Of a DNA stretch of 64,000 bases, positions 1 through 12,066 are shown piece by piece. The stretch is from the NCBI GenBank assembly GCA_038049695.1, contig CP142452.1, forward strand, positions 109,756,001 through 109,820,000, in the 5' to 3' direction. Both the position numbers and the translations under genes were made by a program. The stretch's first letter is position 1, and each line of letters starts with the position of its first letter. The notes under the pieces were generated by a model. That model was given only the letters and a program-made list of their open reading frames with translations, made no database searches and had not been told where the DNA came from. Source of the DNA: Cinnamomum chago. Lineage: Eukaryota > Streptophyta > Magnoliopsida > Laurales > Lauraceae.

Positions 1-766
1 TGCAAAAATGTGGGAACCATCTGACCACAGGAGCTATTGCTTCTTAGGCCTGAAAGTTGTCCAATCCTAACTTATTAGGATGCATGTCAAATTTTGCACA
101 ATCAATTGGGAGACCTACAAAGTCTTGATGAATTTCGAACCTTTGTTTTCTTTGATTTCCCCTTTATTTTGCTTTTGGGGTGGGGGGGGGGCGCTTTGAT
201 CAATCCAATCCCCTCACAAATTCTTCCTCATGACCCCCAGTTATACCATGCTTTCCTTGATTGCCATACGTGTGTGCGCATAGATGGGCCCCACATGCTA
301 CCCCATGGATGCATGATAATATATATATACAGATATATATATATATAGAGAGAGAGAGATTTTAGACAAACTAGTTCAATTTCTCGCATGAATTTTAAGT
401 TAATTCTCAAAATTTTCTTTTATTTGAAATGGGACCACCAATCTACAATGATCAAAACAGATATTTACAAATTAGATTTCTCTGGTGAATTTTAATTTAT
501 GTTCTATCTTTTCTTTTATTTAGAATGGAGTGTTATGTCCTATTGTTGCTTGCTTGTGCAGCTCTTCTTGAGTGATGAATATTCATCTTGTTGCATCATG
601 AATAAAATAGGAAGGAGAAAAAAGAAAATGTAGGCTAATGCCCTGCCCTCACAGTCATGTAATGAATTTCTGAAAAAGAGTTCGTTATGCTCACCCACAT
701 AATATTATATTATTCTGGTACCATACAACTCAACTTGCTTAAACTTTATGTGATCTTTCTATGCAG
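1..766. other. AT-rich non-coding DNA left of the first exon candidate
   Basis: No convincing gene is seen. There is a short AT/GA simple-sequence tract around 318-359 and a G-run near 181-191. If the exon at 767-871 is real, this stretch is probably an intron of a gene that begins to the left of the window. Confidence 0.4.
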
Positions 767-871
767 GCCAATTCATACTATAATTATGAGGATGTAATAG
801 ATTCTGATGAAGAATTGGATCTGGTATCTATGGTCAATGACTCACTGTCTGAAGGTCCTTCTTCAGTATAA
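767..871 (+). CDS. Possible terminal exon of an unknown gene entering from the left
   Basis: A pyrimidine-rich tract ending in TATGCAG (760-766) is followed by 35 in-frame codons ending in TAA at 869-871. The short peptide is acidic and serine-rich (it contains YEDVIDSDEELDL and ends in EGPSSV), a composition common at protein C-termini. The sequence downstream is AT-rich like a 3' UTR. I do not recognise the family, and the earlier exons would lie outside the window. The call rests only on the acceptor-like site, the open frame and the composition, so it could be a chance open frame. Confidence 0.35.
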   Translation, partial: ANSYYNYEDVIDSDEELDLVSMVNDSLSEGPSSV

Positions 872-2525
872 AGATGACCAAATTTCTCAAATTTGCCCAC
901 GTGTTGTATTTTTAGATATTTATTTCCTCTTTTTTTTTTTTGCTCAGTTCATCTTCATCTTCAAATGTAGGCATGTGAAATTATTTTGAAAATATATCTA
1001 AATAGTACAATGTATCATTTTATTTTTGAAGCAATCAGATATTTTTGATGTCTTTATTTTGATTGTGTGTAGCTGAGGTTTGTGCTACTGTCGCCCTTGT
1101 ATGCTAGATGCACTAAGATCTTGTCCATATCAGTCTTCACAGTAATCAGATGTCATGGTTAAAATTTTCCCATCCGTGATTATCTGGGCACCGTATATCA
1201 TGGGTTCCATGACATAAGTGTTCTAGAATCTAGATTGATTCAGTGTTCATTAGAAAATGTACCAGGTTTCACCTAAAAATGAGTGAATCTGAAAGATTTG
1301 TTTGTTTATATAATTCACCTATTGAATTCTAGGAATTCATGAAAAGATGCTTTCATCAAAGGGGGCATTGGAGTAGTGAAGTGTGAATGATGAGGTCAGA
1401 GATCTACCGTAGACCATCATTTTCCTGTCATCCCTACCAAAGGGTTTTATTTATTGTGATGGTCTCTTTATATCTTTGCCATCCATCCTAAATGTTGAGA
1501 GTGGTCGTCCATATTTAAAGAGAAAGTGGTGCATAATGGATGGATGATTCATCTAACTAAGGAGCCCATGGGTGACTGGCAAAAATGCCACTCCCCCCAG
1601 TGCCAATGCCATCCTTCTCATCACTTTACTTCATACAAACATCAGATGGTTGGAACTTGGAACATGCTCAATCAACTCTCTGAGAATGGGGGTTTTATTA
1701 TTATTATTATTTTTCCCCTTCTTGTTATATGGTGCAGTTTCGGTCATTTAAAGGTCCCATCAGATGTATGGCCTGGTTTTATTCCAACTCAATTGCATTA
1801 TGTTTTGGAGATTGGGGGTGTTTTAAGGCTGGCCAAGGTACTGCAGGTCCAATGTTTCCTAATCCTAATTGTAGTACTGGAATCCCCAGAAACCTACTGC
1901 GAACAATCCCGTTGATTCTATAAGGCATTTTTAAGAAGACACAATAGCTTATTGGGACCTGTGCTCCTGGGCTTTTTGGGCAGCTAGCCTAGAGTTAGGA
2001 ATGGAACATTCTGTTCAAGTTCAAAACTCCAGTAATTATGATTATGTACTTAAATGGGATGATAGACGACACTGATTAACCAACCAATCATAGTCTTTCA
2101 ATTATTGGACACAAAAAGCGAAGGAATGTAACAAAATTTTAGTGTGGAATATGGGAGACAAAAAAAGGTGGATGGGCAAGACCAAGACTGCCCACTATAG
2201 TCTGACTCTTGAATCTGGCCATTCCATAACAAGGCCCACTATTTAGATGGCCTGGACTCTATATCCTTTGAAAGATTTATTAAAAAAGAACACAGGATCC
2301 TCTGAAAGCGTGTCTATACTCTTTAAACTCTTTTTTATGAATGAAATGGATCCACATGGGGCACCACACGTACGGAGATTTTGCTGCTCTCTCAGGCCCA
2401 TTTGAGTGAGGATAAAATGAAAGTGAAGAATCCCACTTGACTACTGAGTGAAGAAACATGGATAAAACTAGGGGTGGAGATGCAACCTTTCTTTAGCAGT
2501 GATTCTCCACTCTGATTATATTAAA
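872..2525. other. Intergenic DNA without a recognised gene
   Basis: Both strands show only short open frames of low credibility. The first few hundred bases could be the 3' UTR of the exon candidate at 767-871. No transposon termini were recognised here. Confidence 0.4.
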
Positions 2526-2851
2526 ATGAGAAGTAGGGGTGCTCATGGGCAGGGACAGCCCGAGGCCTATCTGGGCCCAGCCTTCTTTGGGCCGGGCTTG
2601 GATATGTAATTAGGCCCAGCTGGGATTAAGTGATAGAAAGTCCAAAGCCTGGTCCGGCCCGTGTAAGGAATACATGTAATTTAATTTAATTAATCCAAAT
2701 AATTGATCAAATGCCCACAAAAGTGATAAAAGGCCCAGTTCGGCCTGGCTTGGCCCAATTGATTAAGTGGGCGGGCTCGGGCCTAACTTTTACTGCCCGT
2801 GCTAGGCCTGAATATGGCTTAACCCAGCCCATTAACACTCCTAATGAGAAG
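2526..2851. mobile_element. hAT-type MITE with perfect 8-bp target-site duplication
   Basis: The element runs from 2,534 to 2,843 (310 bp). It begins TAGGGGTGCTCATGGGC and its other end, read on the minus strand, begins TAGGAGTGTTAATGGGC, giving imperfect terminal inverted repeats. The 8-mer ATGAGAAG flanks it on both sides (2,526-2,533 and 2,844-2,851), the duplication length expected for hAT transposition. The interior is rich in GGCCCGGCC-type words and has no transposase, so it is non-autonomous. Confidence 0.82.
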
Positions 2852-2863
2852 CCGTGGCCCCAA

Positions 2864-2945
2864 ACTATGTAACTCGGCTGGTAAGGGACATGGGCATGTG
2901 AGTTTTCAAGTCCCAATGTAGCAAATGAAAAAACAAAAAATAGAA
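2864..2945 (+). mobile_element. Degenerate tRNA-derived SINE fragment
   Basis: The segment has an A-box-like stretch (AACTCGGCTGGTAAGG) and, about 30 bp on, a B-box-like stretch (GAGTTTTCAAGTCCC), followed by an A-rich tail. It resembles the SINE at 11,893-11,970. No clear target-site duplication was found, so the boundaries are approximate. Confidence 0.4.
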
Positions 2946-4260
2946 AATAGATAGGTAAATGTTAATTTTACTTATAAATAAATAAATTTTAGTAGAGAAT
3001 GGGGTGTTTATCTGCCCTCTTATTTCTCTTACTTTTTACATTAGGACTTGTTTGTATAATGAGGGGATTTTGTACTCCATGGATTTTTATTTTTACAGGA
3101 GAGAGGAATCCAACATTCCTTACCGTCCCATAGAAAATTGAAATTCTCTCTGCTAAGAAAATCATTTCATATATATTTTTTTGCAAAGAAAATAGAGCAC
3201 ACCAAACAACAAAATAGTGGGTTGCATGAAAAATCAGAACAACTTTCTTTTCTCTAAGCATAGAAGTAGAATCCACTCCGAGCGCACCATTATTTTCTTC
3301 ATGAGTGCCACTTTAATGTAGAGAAAATTTGATGAAGAAAATAACTGCAGTGCAAGCTTGAATCGAATCTACTTCGTCCACCCTTTTTTTTTAACCTTTG
3401 GGCTATTTGGGAAGCTTACTGATAGAGTGGAGTGATGTAAAGATTATTTTGAAGAAAGAATAAAATATAAGTGAGTTATGATGGTTTCTTTTAGTGGAGA
3501 AAGAAGGGTTTTTTTATTTATTTACTTTTTATTAAAAAAATGGCGGAAATTTTGAATTAAAGTGCTTTTGATATGACTTTTTTTTTGTATAAATGGGGGC
3601 TTTATTTCACTTGACTCTATTAGTAGAATTGCCTGCATCCTCAAAGAAATCAGCGGAGAAAGTTGATTACAGTATAAATTTGAATTGGGAAATCCATTTT
3701 TTCTATATTTTTCACATCCAAACGGGCCCTAAAATTAAATTCAAATACGGAAATATGTATTTCACAAAAAAGTTAATCCTCTACTTTTCTTTAAATCCCA
3801 ACAGGCCCTTTGGAAAAAAAGGGAAAAAAAATCCACCACCTGACAAAGAATTTCCGGACTCGATTCCTCTTGGGCTAAACAAGGGAAGCACCACCCAGTT
3901 TCATTTCCGAGTCTGTCCATACAAATCCATCAGTTTGGCCTGCCAAAGAAATTCAAACTGCTCAACATCACAGTTCCCCTGTTTATGGGGCATTCATCCA
4001 AAATTCAATCCAATCAAACCAGGTTCTATGGTCAGATTGATAGATTAAAGGAGAATTTTGGTTGATGCCAATACATGTGGGGTGCTGTGATTTTTTTATA
4101 GGTGAGCCCCATTGGTTGGAGAGAACCTTATCTGGTGAACAGTTCAAAAGCAGGCAGGTCCATCAATCAATGGTCCAGATTACAAACCATGGGCCACACT
4201 TGAAAAAAGCAGGACCATATGGCATATGGAGTAGATGTAGAGTAGGAGTGGAGCGTGAAA
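2946..4260. other. Intergenic DNA upstream of the CSLD gene
   Basis: AT-rich sequence with homopolymer runs. A stretch near 3,715-3,730 (CATCCAAACGGGCCCT) resembles a MITE end, but a matching partner was not identified. No gene is supported. Confidence 0.35.
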
Positions 4261-4460
4261 ATAGCTACAATCTTCACCACCACCTTTCTCCACACACACC
4301 TCCTCAAAAGCCGTTAGTCCCCATAACTCCCACAAAGGAGACTTGGTCTCTCACCATGAATTCATCCTCCCTTCCTCTTAAGTTTCTCTCTCCCAGTCTC
4401 TCTCTCTTTCCTCAAACCCGTTCCCAAGTCCCAACAATGCCAGCCCTTGATAGATAGAGA
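4261..4460 (+). promoter_or_regulatory. CT-rich tract, possible distal 5' leader of CSLD
   Basis: Pyrimidine-rich sequence with CACC and CTCTCT runs is typical of plant 5' UTRs and lies about 1.1 kb upstream of the CSLD start codon. It would require a 5' UTR intron to join the coding exon. No TATA box could be assigned with confidence. Full-length cDNA would decide. Confidence 0.25.
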
Positions 4461-5573
4461 GATAGATAGATGGTAGATACAAGGCATTGTACACCTCAGT
4501 TTGTACATCTTCCTTAGACTGCCATCAATTTGTACACCATTCTCTCTATTAATTAATTTATTAAACATCTATATTTTTTTTTTCCATCTATCCGGGCGTT
4601 TTTCCAGACTTGTGTAGGAATAGGAAAGCATCAAAGATATGGAATTTCTCTCTAAATTCACAAAAGGGGAAGAGGTGTGGCCGTTTTCCTTTCTGGGTAC
4701 CCCTCAAAAGTTGTAGCAGATGCAGGGACAGATGCAGGGAAGGAATAATGTTTTTCGTATTTGGGTGATAAAAATGAAGTGAGCTTGTTTTTCAACAACA
4801 TCTATTTTAAAGATGTCTTAAATTTAGTTTATTGAAGATATAGCAACAAGTTGTTATTGTCAGATCCTCTCTCAGTTCAGAGCCTCCATTCTCCATTTGG
4901 GTATGTATATATTTGCACCATTCTGGTTATGGTTTTTGAAGATTATATACTATATTGCCTTGAGCACAAACATATTAAAACTGCAATTACCTCAGAATTA
5001 CTAGAACTGTATAATCCAGAAAGAAACTCAATAGTTTTTGTTTTTTTTTTTTCCTCTTTCAATTTTTTTTAATATCAAAGAATCACTTTATATTTTAATC
5101 ATCGACTTTGCGGGTCATTTCATGAGTATGGATGAACTTGGATGCCAAATGCAGCATGAGATTGTCAAGTTTTACAGTGGATAGCAGTAAACTTTCCATT
5201 GATGCTATATGATAATACATTTCTTAACTACTTGCAGGGAGGGCAATACACAACCTAATTGTCCTATTAGTCCTATTATATGTATACGAAGGTTCTTTAA
5301 AGGAAATTAGAGTTGGTGTTTAGAATAAAAATAATAGCAGACTTCTTCTTTAGGATAGCAATTGTTGAAAAAAATATTTGATATGCAACTTTAATATGCA
5401 CGAGGTGGTCTAGATTGATTAATGCATTTTGTGAGTTAGATTTTCTTATCTCAATTTTCAGGGACGTTCATTAAAATGAATCCATCAGAGTTTAAAATGA
5501 TAATAATCAGTTGACAATTGTTGAACGATCACAACAAGTGATTGAAATTTGGAGAAACAAATAAGAGTGTAGA

Positions 5574-8500
5574 ATGGCATCTCTGTCACATAACCCGTCG
5601 AAGAAGGCGATTCGAAGCCCAGGTAATGGTGGGGGAGCACAGAGCAGCAGCAAAAATGGAGGCGGCCAGAATGTTAAATTTGCGAGGAAGACTTCAAGCG
5701 GCCGCTACCTAAGCTTGTCAAAGGATGACATGGACATGTCCGGTGAGATGACAGGCGACTCCACGAACTACACAGTGCAGATTCCTTTAACACCAGACAA
5801 TCAGCCCATGGATGGATCATCAGTGGCTGTGAAGGCTGAAGAACAGTATGTATCTAATTCTCTATTCACGGGAGGATTCAACAGCGCAACTAGGGCCCAC
5901 CTCATGGACAAGGTGATCGAGTCTGAGGTGAACCACCCCCAGATGGCAGGATCCAAGGGCTCATCATGTTCAATGCCTGCTTGTGATGGCAAGGTGATGA
6001 GGGATGAGAGAGGAAATGATGTGGACCCATGCCACTGCAGGTACCCCTTTTTTTGCTCTGTTTTTGAACTGTAACATGTACCATGGACCCATTGAGAGAG
6101 GGAGCTGCTTGTGGCTTTAATTGTTGTATAGAGAACAAAAATAATAAACGAAACAAATCACTCCTTACATCAGAATCTTTTCTAAGTAAACTGATTATTA
6201 TCATTTTAAACTGATCGGCGGTGGATACGAACACAATTTTTCTAAGTAAACTAACTAGTCACAACAAAAATTAAGTTCTATTAGGTGTCTGCCCCAACAA
6301 AAAGACAAGTGAGATATGCTTGACTTCTTCTAGCCCAACAAGATCATTTGTGATAAAGAGGTGGTCATGTCTATGTATATAGGTTTAAGATCTGCAGAGA
6401 CTGCTACGTTGATGCAAGAAAAGATGCAGGCCTATGCCCAGGATGCAAGGAGCCATACAAGCTAGGAGAGTACGAAGAAGAAGTACCAGATTTCTCCTCC
6501 GGAGCATTGCCGCTGTCGACTCCAGGTGGTGGAACCAACTTGGCAGACCGTGGGATGTCTCTGATGAAGAGGAATCAGCCGGGCGATTTTGATCATAACA
6601 AGTTTTCGTATGAGACCAAGGGGACTTATGGTGCTGGTAATGCCTACAAACCCAACGATGACAACTATCGAGATGATGGTGATGGGTTTGGAGATGCCAC
6701 GAATGAAAACGCGGAGAATGAATGGAAACCTCTCACTAGAAGAATTCAAGTCCCAGCATCCATACTCAGCCCTTACAGGTATCATCATCAACTTAACTCA
6801 ATTTGATCAAATTTATTATTAGATACAACTAATTCATCATATAAGCGATTCCATTTCCATGGTTGGAAGAATCCAAACTCTACTACTACTACTACTACTA
6901 CTTGACCTGACCCCAAATAACATTTTGTTATAATTTTGATTTTGGACATAGGTGCTTGATTTTCATTCGGTTAGTAGTGTTGGGCTTCTTCTTAACATGG
7001 CGAATTCAACATCCAAATGAGGACGCCATATGGCTATGGGCAATGTCCATTGTTTGTGAGATATGGTTTGCCTTCTCATGGATCCTAGATCAGTTCCCCA
7101 AGTTCTGCCCCATCAGCCGGGCCACCGATCTCGAAGTCCTTAGGGAGAAATTCGACATGCCATCGCCATCCAATCCAACAGGCAGATCCGACCTTCCAGG
7201 CATGGATGTGTTCGTATCCACCGCTGATCCAGAGAAAGAACCCCCACTCGTCACCGCCAACACCATCTTGTCCATCCTAGCTGCCGATTACCCTGTTGAG
7301 AAGCTCGCATGCTACATATCAGACGATGGTGGGGCCCTCCTAACATTCGAGGCCATGGCTGAAGCCTGCAGCTTCGCTGATTTGTGGGTCCCATTTTGTC
7401 GAAAGCACGACATCGAGCCGAGGAATCCTGACAGCTACTTCAGCATCAAGGGGGACCCCACCAAGCACAAAAGTAGGACGGATTTTGTCAAGGACAGGAG
7501 AAGGATCAAGAGGGAGTACGATGAGTTCAAGGTGAGGGTCAACAGTCTCCCTGACTCAATTAGGAGGAGATCAGGCGCGTTCAATGCAAGGGAGGAGATG
7601 AAGAAGTTGAAGCAAATGAGGGAGAGTGGTGTGGACATGCTGTTAGAGCCACTCAAGGTACAGAAGGCCACTTACCCGATGTCCTTTATCTTTAGTTTGT
7701 TGTTTGTTCTTCCTGCTTGTATTTTTTTTTTTCCCTTCTTAATAAAATTTCTATTACCATTCAAAAAAAAAAAAGGTACAAAAGGCCACATGGATGGCCG
7801 ATGGGACCCATTGGCCCGGGACATGGAGTCAGCCGGCAGCTGACCACAAGAAAGGCGACCATCCAGGGATCCTCCAGGTGATGCTCAAGCCACCAAGCAG
7901 TGAGCCACTCATGGGGTGCGCCGAGGATAGAATCATCGACTGCACCGATGTGGACATCCGGCTACCTATGTTCGTGTACATGTCGCGAGAGAAGCGGGCC
8001 GGGTACGACCACAACAAGAAGGCTGGGGCCATGAACGCTCTGGTGCGCTGCTCAGCGGTCCTGTCCAATGGACCTTTTATCCTCAACCTCGACTGCGACC
8101 ACTACATATACAATTGCCAGGCCATGAGAGAAGGGATTTGTTTTATGATGGATAAAGGAGGGGAAGATATCTGCTATATCCAGTTCCCTCAAAGGTTTGA
8201 AGGCATAGACCCGTCTGATCGGTATGCCAACCATAACACTGTCTTCTTCGACGGCAACATGCGAGCACTTGATGGGTTGCAGGGTCCGGTGTATGTGGGG
8301 ACTGGGTGCATGTTTAGGCGGTTCGCGCTGTATGGGTTCGACCCACCTACGGCCAAGGAGTATACAGGGTTCTATGGGGGAAAGGTGGTGGAGAACACCC
8401 CACATGTAGACCCAGAGGCGCAGGCATTGGGACCAGATGAGTTTGATAACGACTTGAATCCAGCTGTGTTGCCTAAAAGGTTTGGTAACTCCACTGCGCT

Positions 8501-9620
8501 GGCTGAGTCTATACCTGTGGCTGAGTACCAAGGCCGGCCTCTTGCCGACCATCCTAGCATCAAGCATGGACGACCGCCAGGAGCGCTGAGGGTTCCACGG
8601 GAGCCGCTCAACCCGTCTATTGTTGCGGAGGCCATCTCTGTCATCTCGTGCTGGTACGAGGACAAGACTGAGTGGGGCGACCGTGTAGGGTGGATCTATG
8701 GGTCGGTGACGGAGGATGTGGTGACGGGTTACCGCATGCACAACCGTGGGTGGCATTCCGTCTACTGCCTCACCAAGAGGGACGCTTTCCGTGGCTCAGC
8801 TCCCATCAACCTCACTGACCGCCTCCACCAGGTGCTGCGTTGGGCCACCGGCTCCGTCGAGATCTTCTTCTCCCGCAACAATGCTGTCCTTGCCTCCTCC
8901 AGGATGAATCTTCTTCAGCGGCTCGCCTACCTCAACGTTGGAATTTACCCCTTCACATCACCATTCCTGCTCCTCTACTGCTTTCTTCCTGCACTCTCCC
9001 TCTTCTCCGGACAATTCATTGTCCAGACCTTGAACGTTACCTTCCTCCTCTACCTGCTGACCATCACTCTTACGCTCATCTTCCTCGCCTTGCTCGAGCT
9101 CAAGTGGTCAGGTATTGGGCTAGAGGAGTGGTGGAGAAATGAGCAGTTCTGGCTCATCTCTGGAACCAGTGCTCATTTGGCAGCTGTGATGCAGGGGCTG
9201 CTTAAAGTGATTGCAGGAATTGAGATATCTTTCACTTTGACGTCCAAGTCAGCGGGGGAGGACAATGAGGACATGTATGCGGAGCTTTATCTGGTGAAGT
9301 GGACATCTCTGATGATACCCCCTCTTACGATCATGATGGTGAACTTGATAGCTCTTGCTGTGGGGATTGCGAGGACCATCTATAGTCAGTTCCCTAAGTG
9401 GGGTAAGCTCGTGGGGGGCGCTTTCTTTAGCTTCTGGGTGTTGGCTCACCTCTATCCTTTTGCAAAGGGGCTCATGGGAAGAAGAGGAAAGACCCCTACC
9501 ATTGTTTTGGTGTGGTCAGGTCTCACGGCAATCACAATCTCACTTCTTTATATTGCCATCAACCCACCAAAGGAGACTGCCAATCCCAAAGCTGCAGGCA
9601 CCGGTTTTCAGTTTCCATGA
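5574..9620 (+). CDS. CSLD: Cellulose synthase-like D protein (GT2 family)
   Basis: Membrane-bound processive glycosyltransferase of family GT2, making beta-glucan or mannan-type wall polysaccharide during tip growth (family knowledge). Exons read as 5574-6040, 6383-6778, 6952-7657 and 7776-9620, joining in frame to about 1,137 residues, the usual CSLD length. Visible parts: N-terminal TPDNQPMD motif, RING-like cysteine cluster (about residues 132-180) split by intron 1, two N-terminal membrane segments (290-337), DDGG (D412/D413), DCD (D629/D631), TED (D837) and QVLRW (Q875-W879), then a multi-helix C-terminal membrane region. Start chosen because [11 protein letters not shown] matches CSLD N-termini. 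Several positions recall the CSLD1/CSLD4 pollen-tube branch, but that placement is from memory. Odd: between 7658 and 7775 the frame holds only if a 118-bp insert is removed. Otherwise translation stops at 7841-7843, after the DDGG motif but before DCD, TED and QxxRW. Confidence 0.93.
7655..7789 (+). mobile_element. LINE/retroposon-like 3' end insert inside CSLD, apparently acting as an intron
   Basis: The 17-mer AAGGTACARAAGGCCAC occurs at 7,655-7,671 and again at 7,773-7,789 with one difference (G/A), as expected of a target-site duplication. Between the copies lies T-rich sequence ending CTTCTTAATAAAATTTC, then CTATTACCATTC and a run of 12 A, which looks like the 3' end of a plant non-LTR retrotransposon or a retroposed transcript. 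The first copy supplies AAG|GT and the second supplies AAG|GT, so a GT...AG intron of 118 bp (7,658-7,775) can be cut out exactly, restoring the codons for [12 protein letters not shown]. Weak points: the donor GTACAG lacks G at +5, and the acceptor follows a run of A rather than pyrimidines. Confidence 0.8.
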
Positions 9621-9755
9621 ACTCTCTCTCATTTTTCTTTTTTTTTGGTTTTGTTTTGGCAAGATTCAGTTTCCATGACCTAACAAGAGGTGGATTTCAG
9701 TTGCATTAGACCTGGATGATGATGATGATGATGGATATTAGATTGCATCTTGGAA

Positions 9756-9846
9756 ATGCATTTCAGAGGAGATCCATTAATTTGTAATCTTAGAAGATTA
9801 TATGCATTTCAGAGGAGATCCATTAATTTGTAATCTTTGAAGATTA
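9756..9846 (+). repeat. 46-bp tandem duplication in the CSLD 3' UTR
   Basis: A 45-bp unit beginning ATGCATTTCAGAGGAGATCC occurs at 9,756-9,800 and 9,802-9,846 with one base difference, giving a period of 46 bp. It lies about 140 bp after the stop codon and near the likely polyadenylation region, so transcripts may end in either copy. Confidence 0.85.
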
Positions 9847-9849
9847 TTG

Positions 9850-11892
9850 AATGTTTGAGAGCTTTTTGTTTTTGTTTTTTTATAACGAAGATTAAGCAAC
9901 CAGAGAACAACAAAACAAAACAGAAAGTAAAAAAAAACAGCAGCCGAACTGGAAGGATAGAGCCTTTTGTTTTGTTTGTAGGAGTTCTTAGTTCTCTCTG
10001 CTGAACCTGTCAACACGACTATCAGTAATTTGCAACTTCTTTTGGTGACAATTTTGAGGAATACAAAAGAGGATGGATTTTATTTGTGATGGGATTGTTG
10101 ATGAAGAAAAGACAAAGAGGATTATGTTGCAACGGCAGAAGATATATTTCTTGTGGATGTAAAAAAATTTGTTTCATGTAATTTAGGAAAGTGCTGCACA
10201 ACACATGCCTCTTCATGATTACCATAGAGTCTTTTAAAGTTATGGGCTTAGAAGCTAATATTATAAACGTGATGATAGATGACTGCAATTCTATCAAATC
10301 ACAAAGGAAGAAAAGAAACAAGAAAAACTACAATCTAAAGCCACACAAAGGCCGGACTAATCTTCCATCTTTGATTCCCAGTGTGAAACGGCATCTCCTG
10401 CAGTAATGCAGGAGTGAGCCCCCTAACTTCAAGCAGGGACGGGCTCCCGTTGAAGAAAAATTCAACATAGTAGAAGAAAGAGTATATTGGCTATATTCCA
10501 TCTGTGTTTTTTTTAAAGCCGCTAGCTAGACTGAATGTTTAGCATCATCTAACTGGTGCTTACTAGTGATGTTTTATTCTCCACTCCGCTTTCTTTGTGT
10601 GTCATTGTCATGTATGTACTTTCAATAGTGTTTACCTTTAAATGGATATCCATCCTCGCCATTTCATTTGATGGACAAGGTTCAATGAAGAAAACGACTT
10701 CTCACTATTTCACACAACTGAAGAGAAGATGCCTACAGCAACGTATTCTGTACCATGAATAATTAGCACAGGCGTTCTGAGTTAAATGCATTCATGCGTT
10801 TGTGTTCAATGAATTGATTTATATATACAGGGTGTGTGAGATCAAATACCCTGTAAAGCAAAATAAAATAAATAAATGAAGTACCCTCAATATAACCTCA
10901 TATTGCTTTTTCTAGCATGGAACGCAGCAATCCATGCCATTGCGAAGAGAATAAGGTCTGGTTACTTGTGCTATAAGATATGAGAGAAAAGTTACTGCCT
11001 CTACCTTCTCTTGACAATACAACAGTTGATCTATTCATCCTATACAGCAAAAGAATCCTTGTTTGGATCTAAGAATCTCTTTTTCCATGCCTCTTAAGGG
11101 CAGTTGAAATCATCATCATTAAAACCTTATTCCAACTATGTTGGAATCGGCTACATGAATTTTGTTTCTCTGTACGCTTGAATTCAAATGAAGCCAAAAT
11201 AAATCAAGAAACAAAGAGAACTCGCTGCCCAGGGTTCGAACCCTTGGGACATCACCTTTTCCCACTTGTGTGGGCTTTTTTCCCGCTCGTGCGGATTGGG
11301 CATCGAAGAATGGTCACATCATTCAACAAAATCAGAACATAAAGCTAGGTTGAAAGAACATGGGCTACTAAATCCATGTACCAAATTGTGCACTTGCATC
11401 TTGTGATTTGAGTGAGCATTCATTGAACTAAAGTTTTCATGTTTGTTTGAGGTAACTGCAGTCAAAGACCAAAACATTCTCATCCAAACTATACAAAAGA
11501 TGCATTTCATGGTTATGCACTAATATAAAAGTACCAAGATTCAAGGAAAAAGGTAGCTCTGCCAGTCAGTAACGTGCACCACCAAAGAGCTGTACTTCAA
11601 TATTCCAGAAAGGTCTTCACTGCAAATTTGCAAGAGAACAAAGGTATTCTGGGTCTGAAAAATGAAAAATAAAATAGAAATATAATAAATACAGCATTTA
11701 ACAGGAGAGGCATAGGTATAGCATTAAGCACCCTTTCCTTGCTTCCAGAATCTCTTTAAAAGAACATCCGGTGATAAATTGCCCTTTTGAAGATTAAAAG
11801 GAAGTGAGCAACTTCAATTTGAGCTTTAGTAACAGCCTCACAAGGGGCAATAACCAATTCCAAGTATTAAATTCTTGAGTGAAACCATCTTT
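9850..11892. other. Intergenic DNA between the convergent CSLD and ARID genes
   Basis: No gene is supported. Near 11,120-11,165 there is a copy of a common plant dispersed repeat (CCAACTATGTTGGAATCGGC), also seen around 15,875-15,900. A stretch at 11,225-11,290 with GGGTTCGAACCC resembles a pol III B box but does not fold into a full tRNA. The right part probably contains the 3' UTR of the ARID gene. Confidence 0.4.
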
Positions 11893-11970
11893 CCGTTGCT
11901 CCGTTGGTTAGGGACATGTTCAAGGTGCATGGGTGCGTGAGTTTGAGTCCCTTGAAAAAAAAAAAATCTG
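11893..11970 (+). mobile_element. tRNA-derived SINE
   Basis: An A-box-like GCTCCGTTGGTTAGGGACA is followed about 30 bp later by a B-box-like GTGAGTTTGAGTCCC and a poly(A) run. It resembles the degenerate copy at 2,864-2,945. It sits just beyond the stop codon of the minus-strand ARID gene, possibly in its 3' UTR. Boundaries are approximate. Confidence 0.5.
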
Positions 11971-12066
11971 TTTTGTCAGGAGTATCAGCCACCCAGTCAA
12001 CATAGGAGGAATGCCAATTAGCCCCAGATGGCTGATAAGGATTCGGAGGTACCATTTTCCCATGCT

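Noticed and set aside
8052-8756. Minus-strand 234-residue open frame inside CSLD
   Set aside because: It is the reverse-strand shadow of a GC-rich conserved exon; the plus strand carries the GT2 motifs.
11220-11290. tRNA-like GGGTTCGAACCC stretch
   Set aside because: Only the T-loop-like part is present; no acceptor stem, D arm or anticodon arm could be folded around it.
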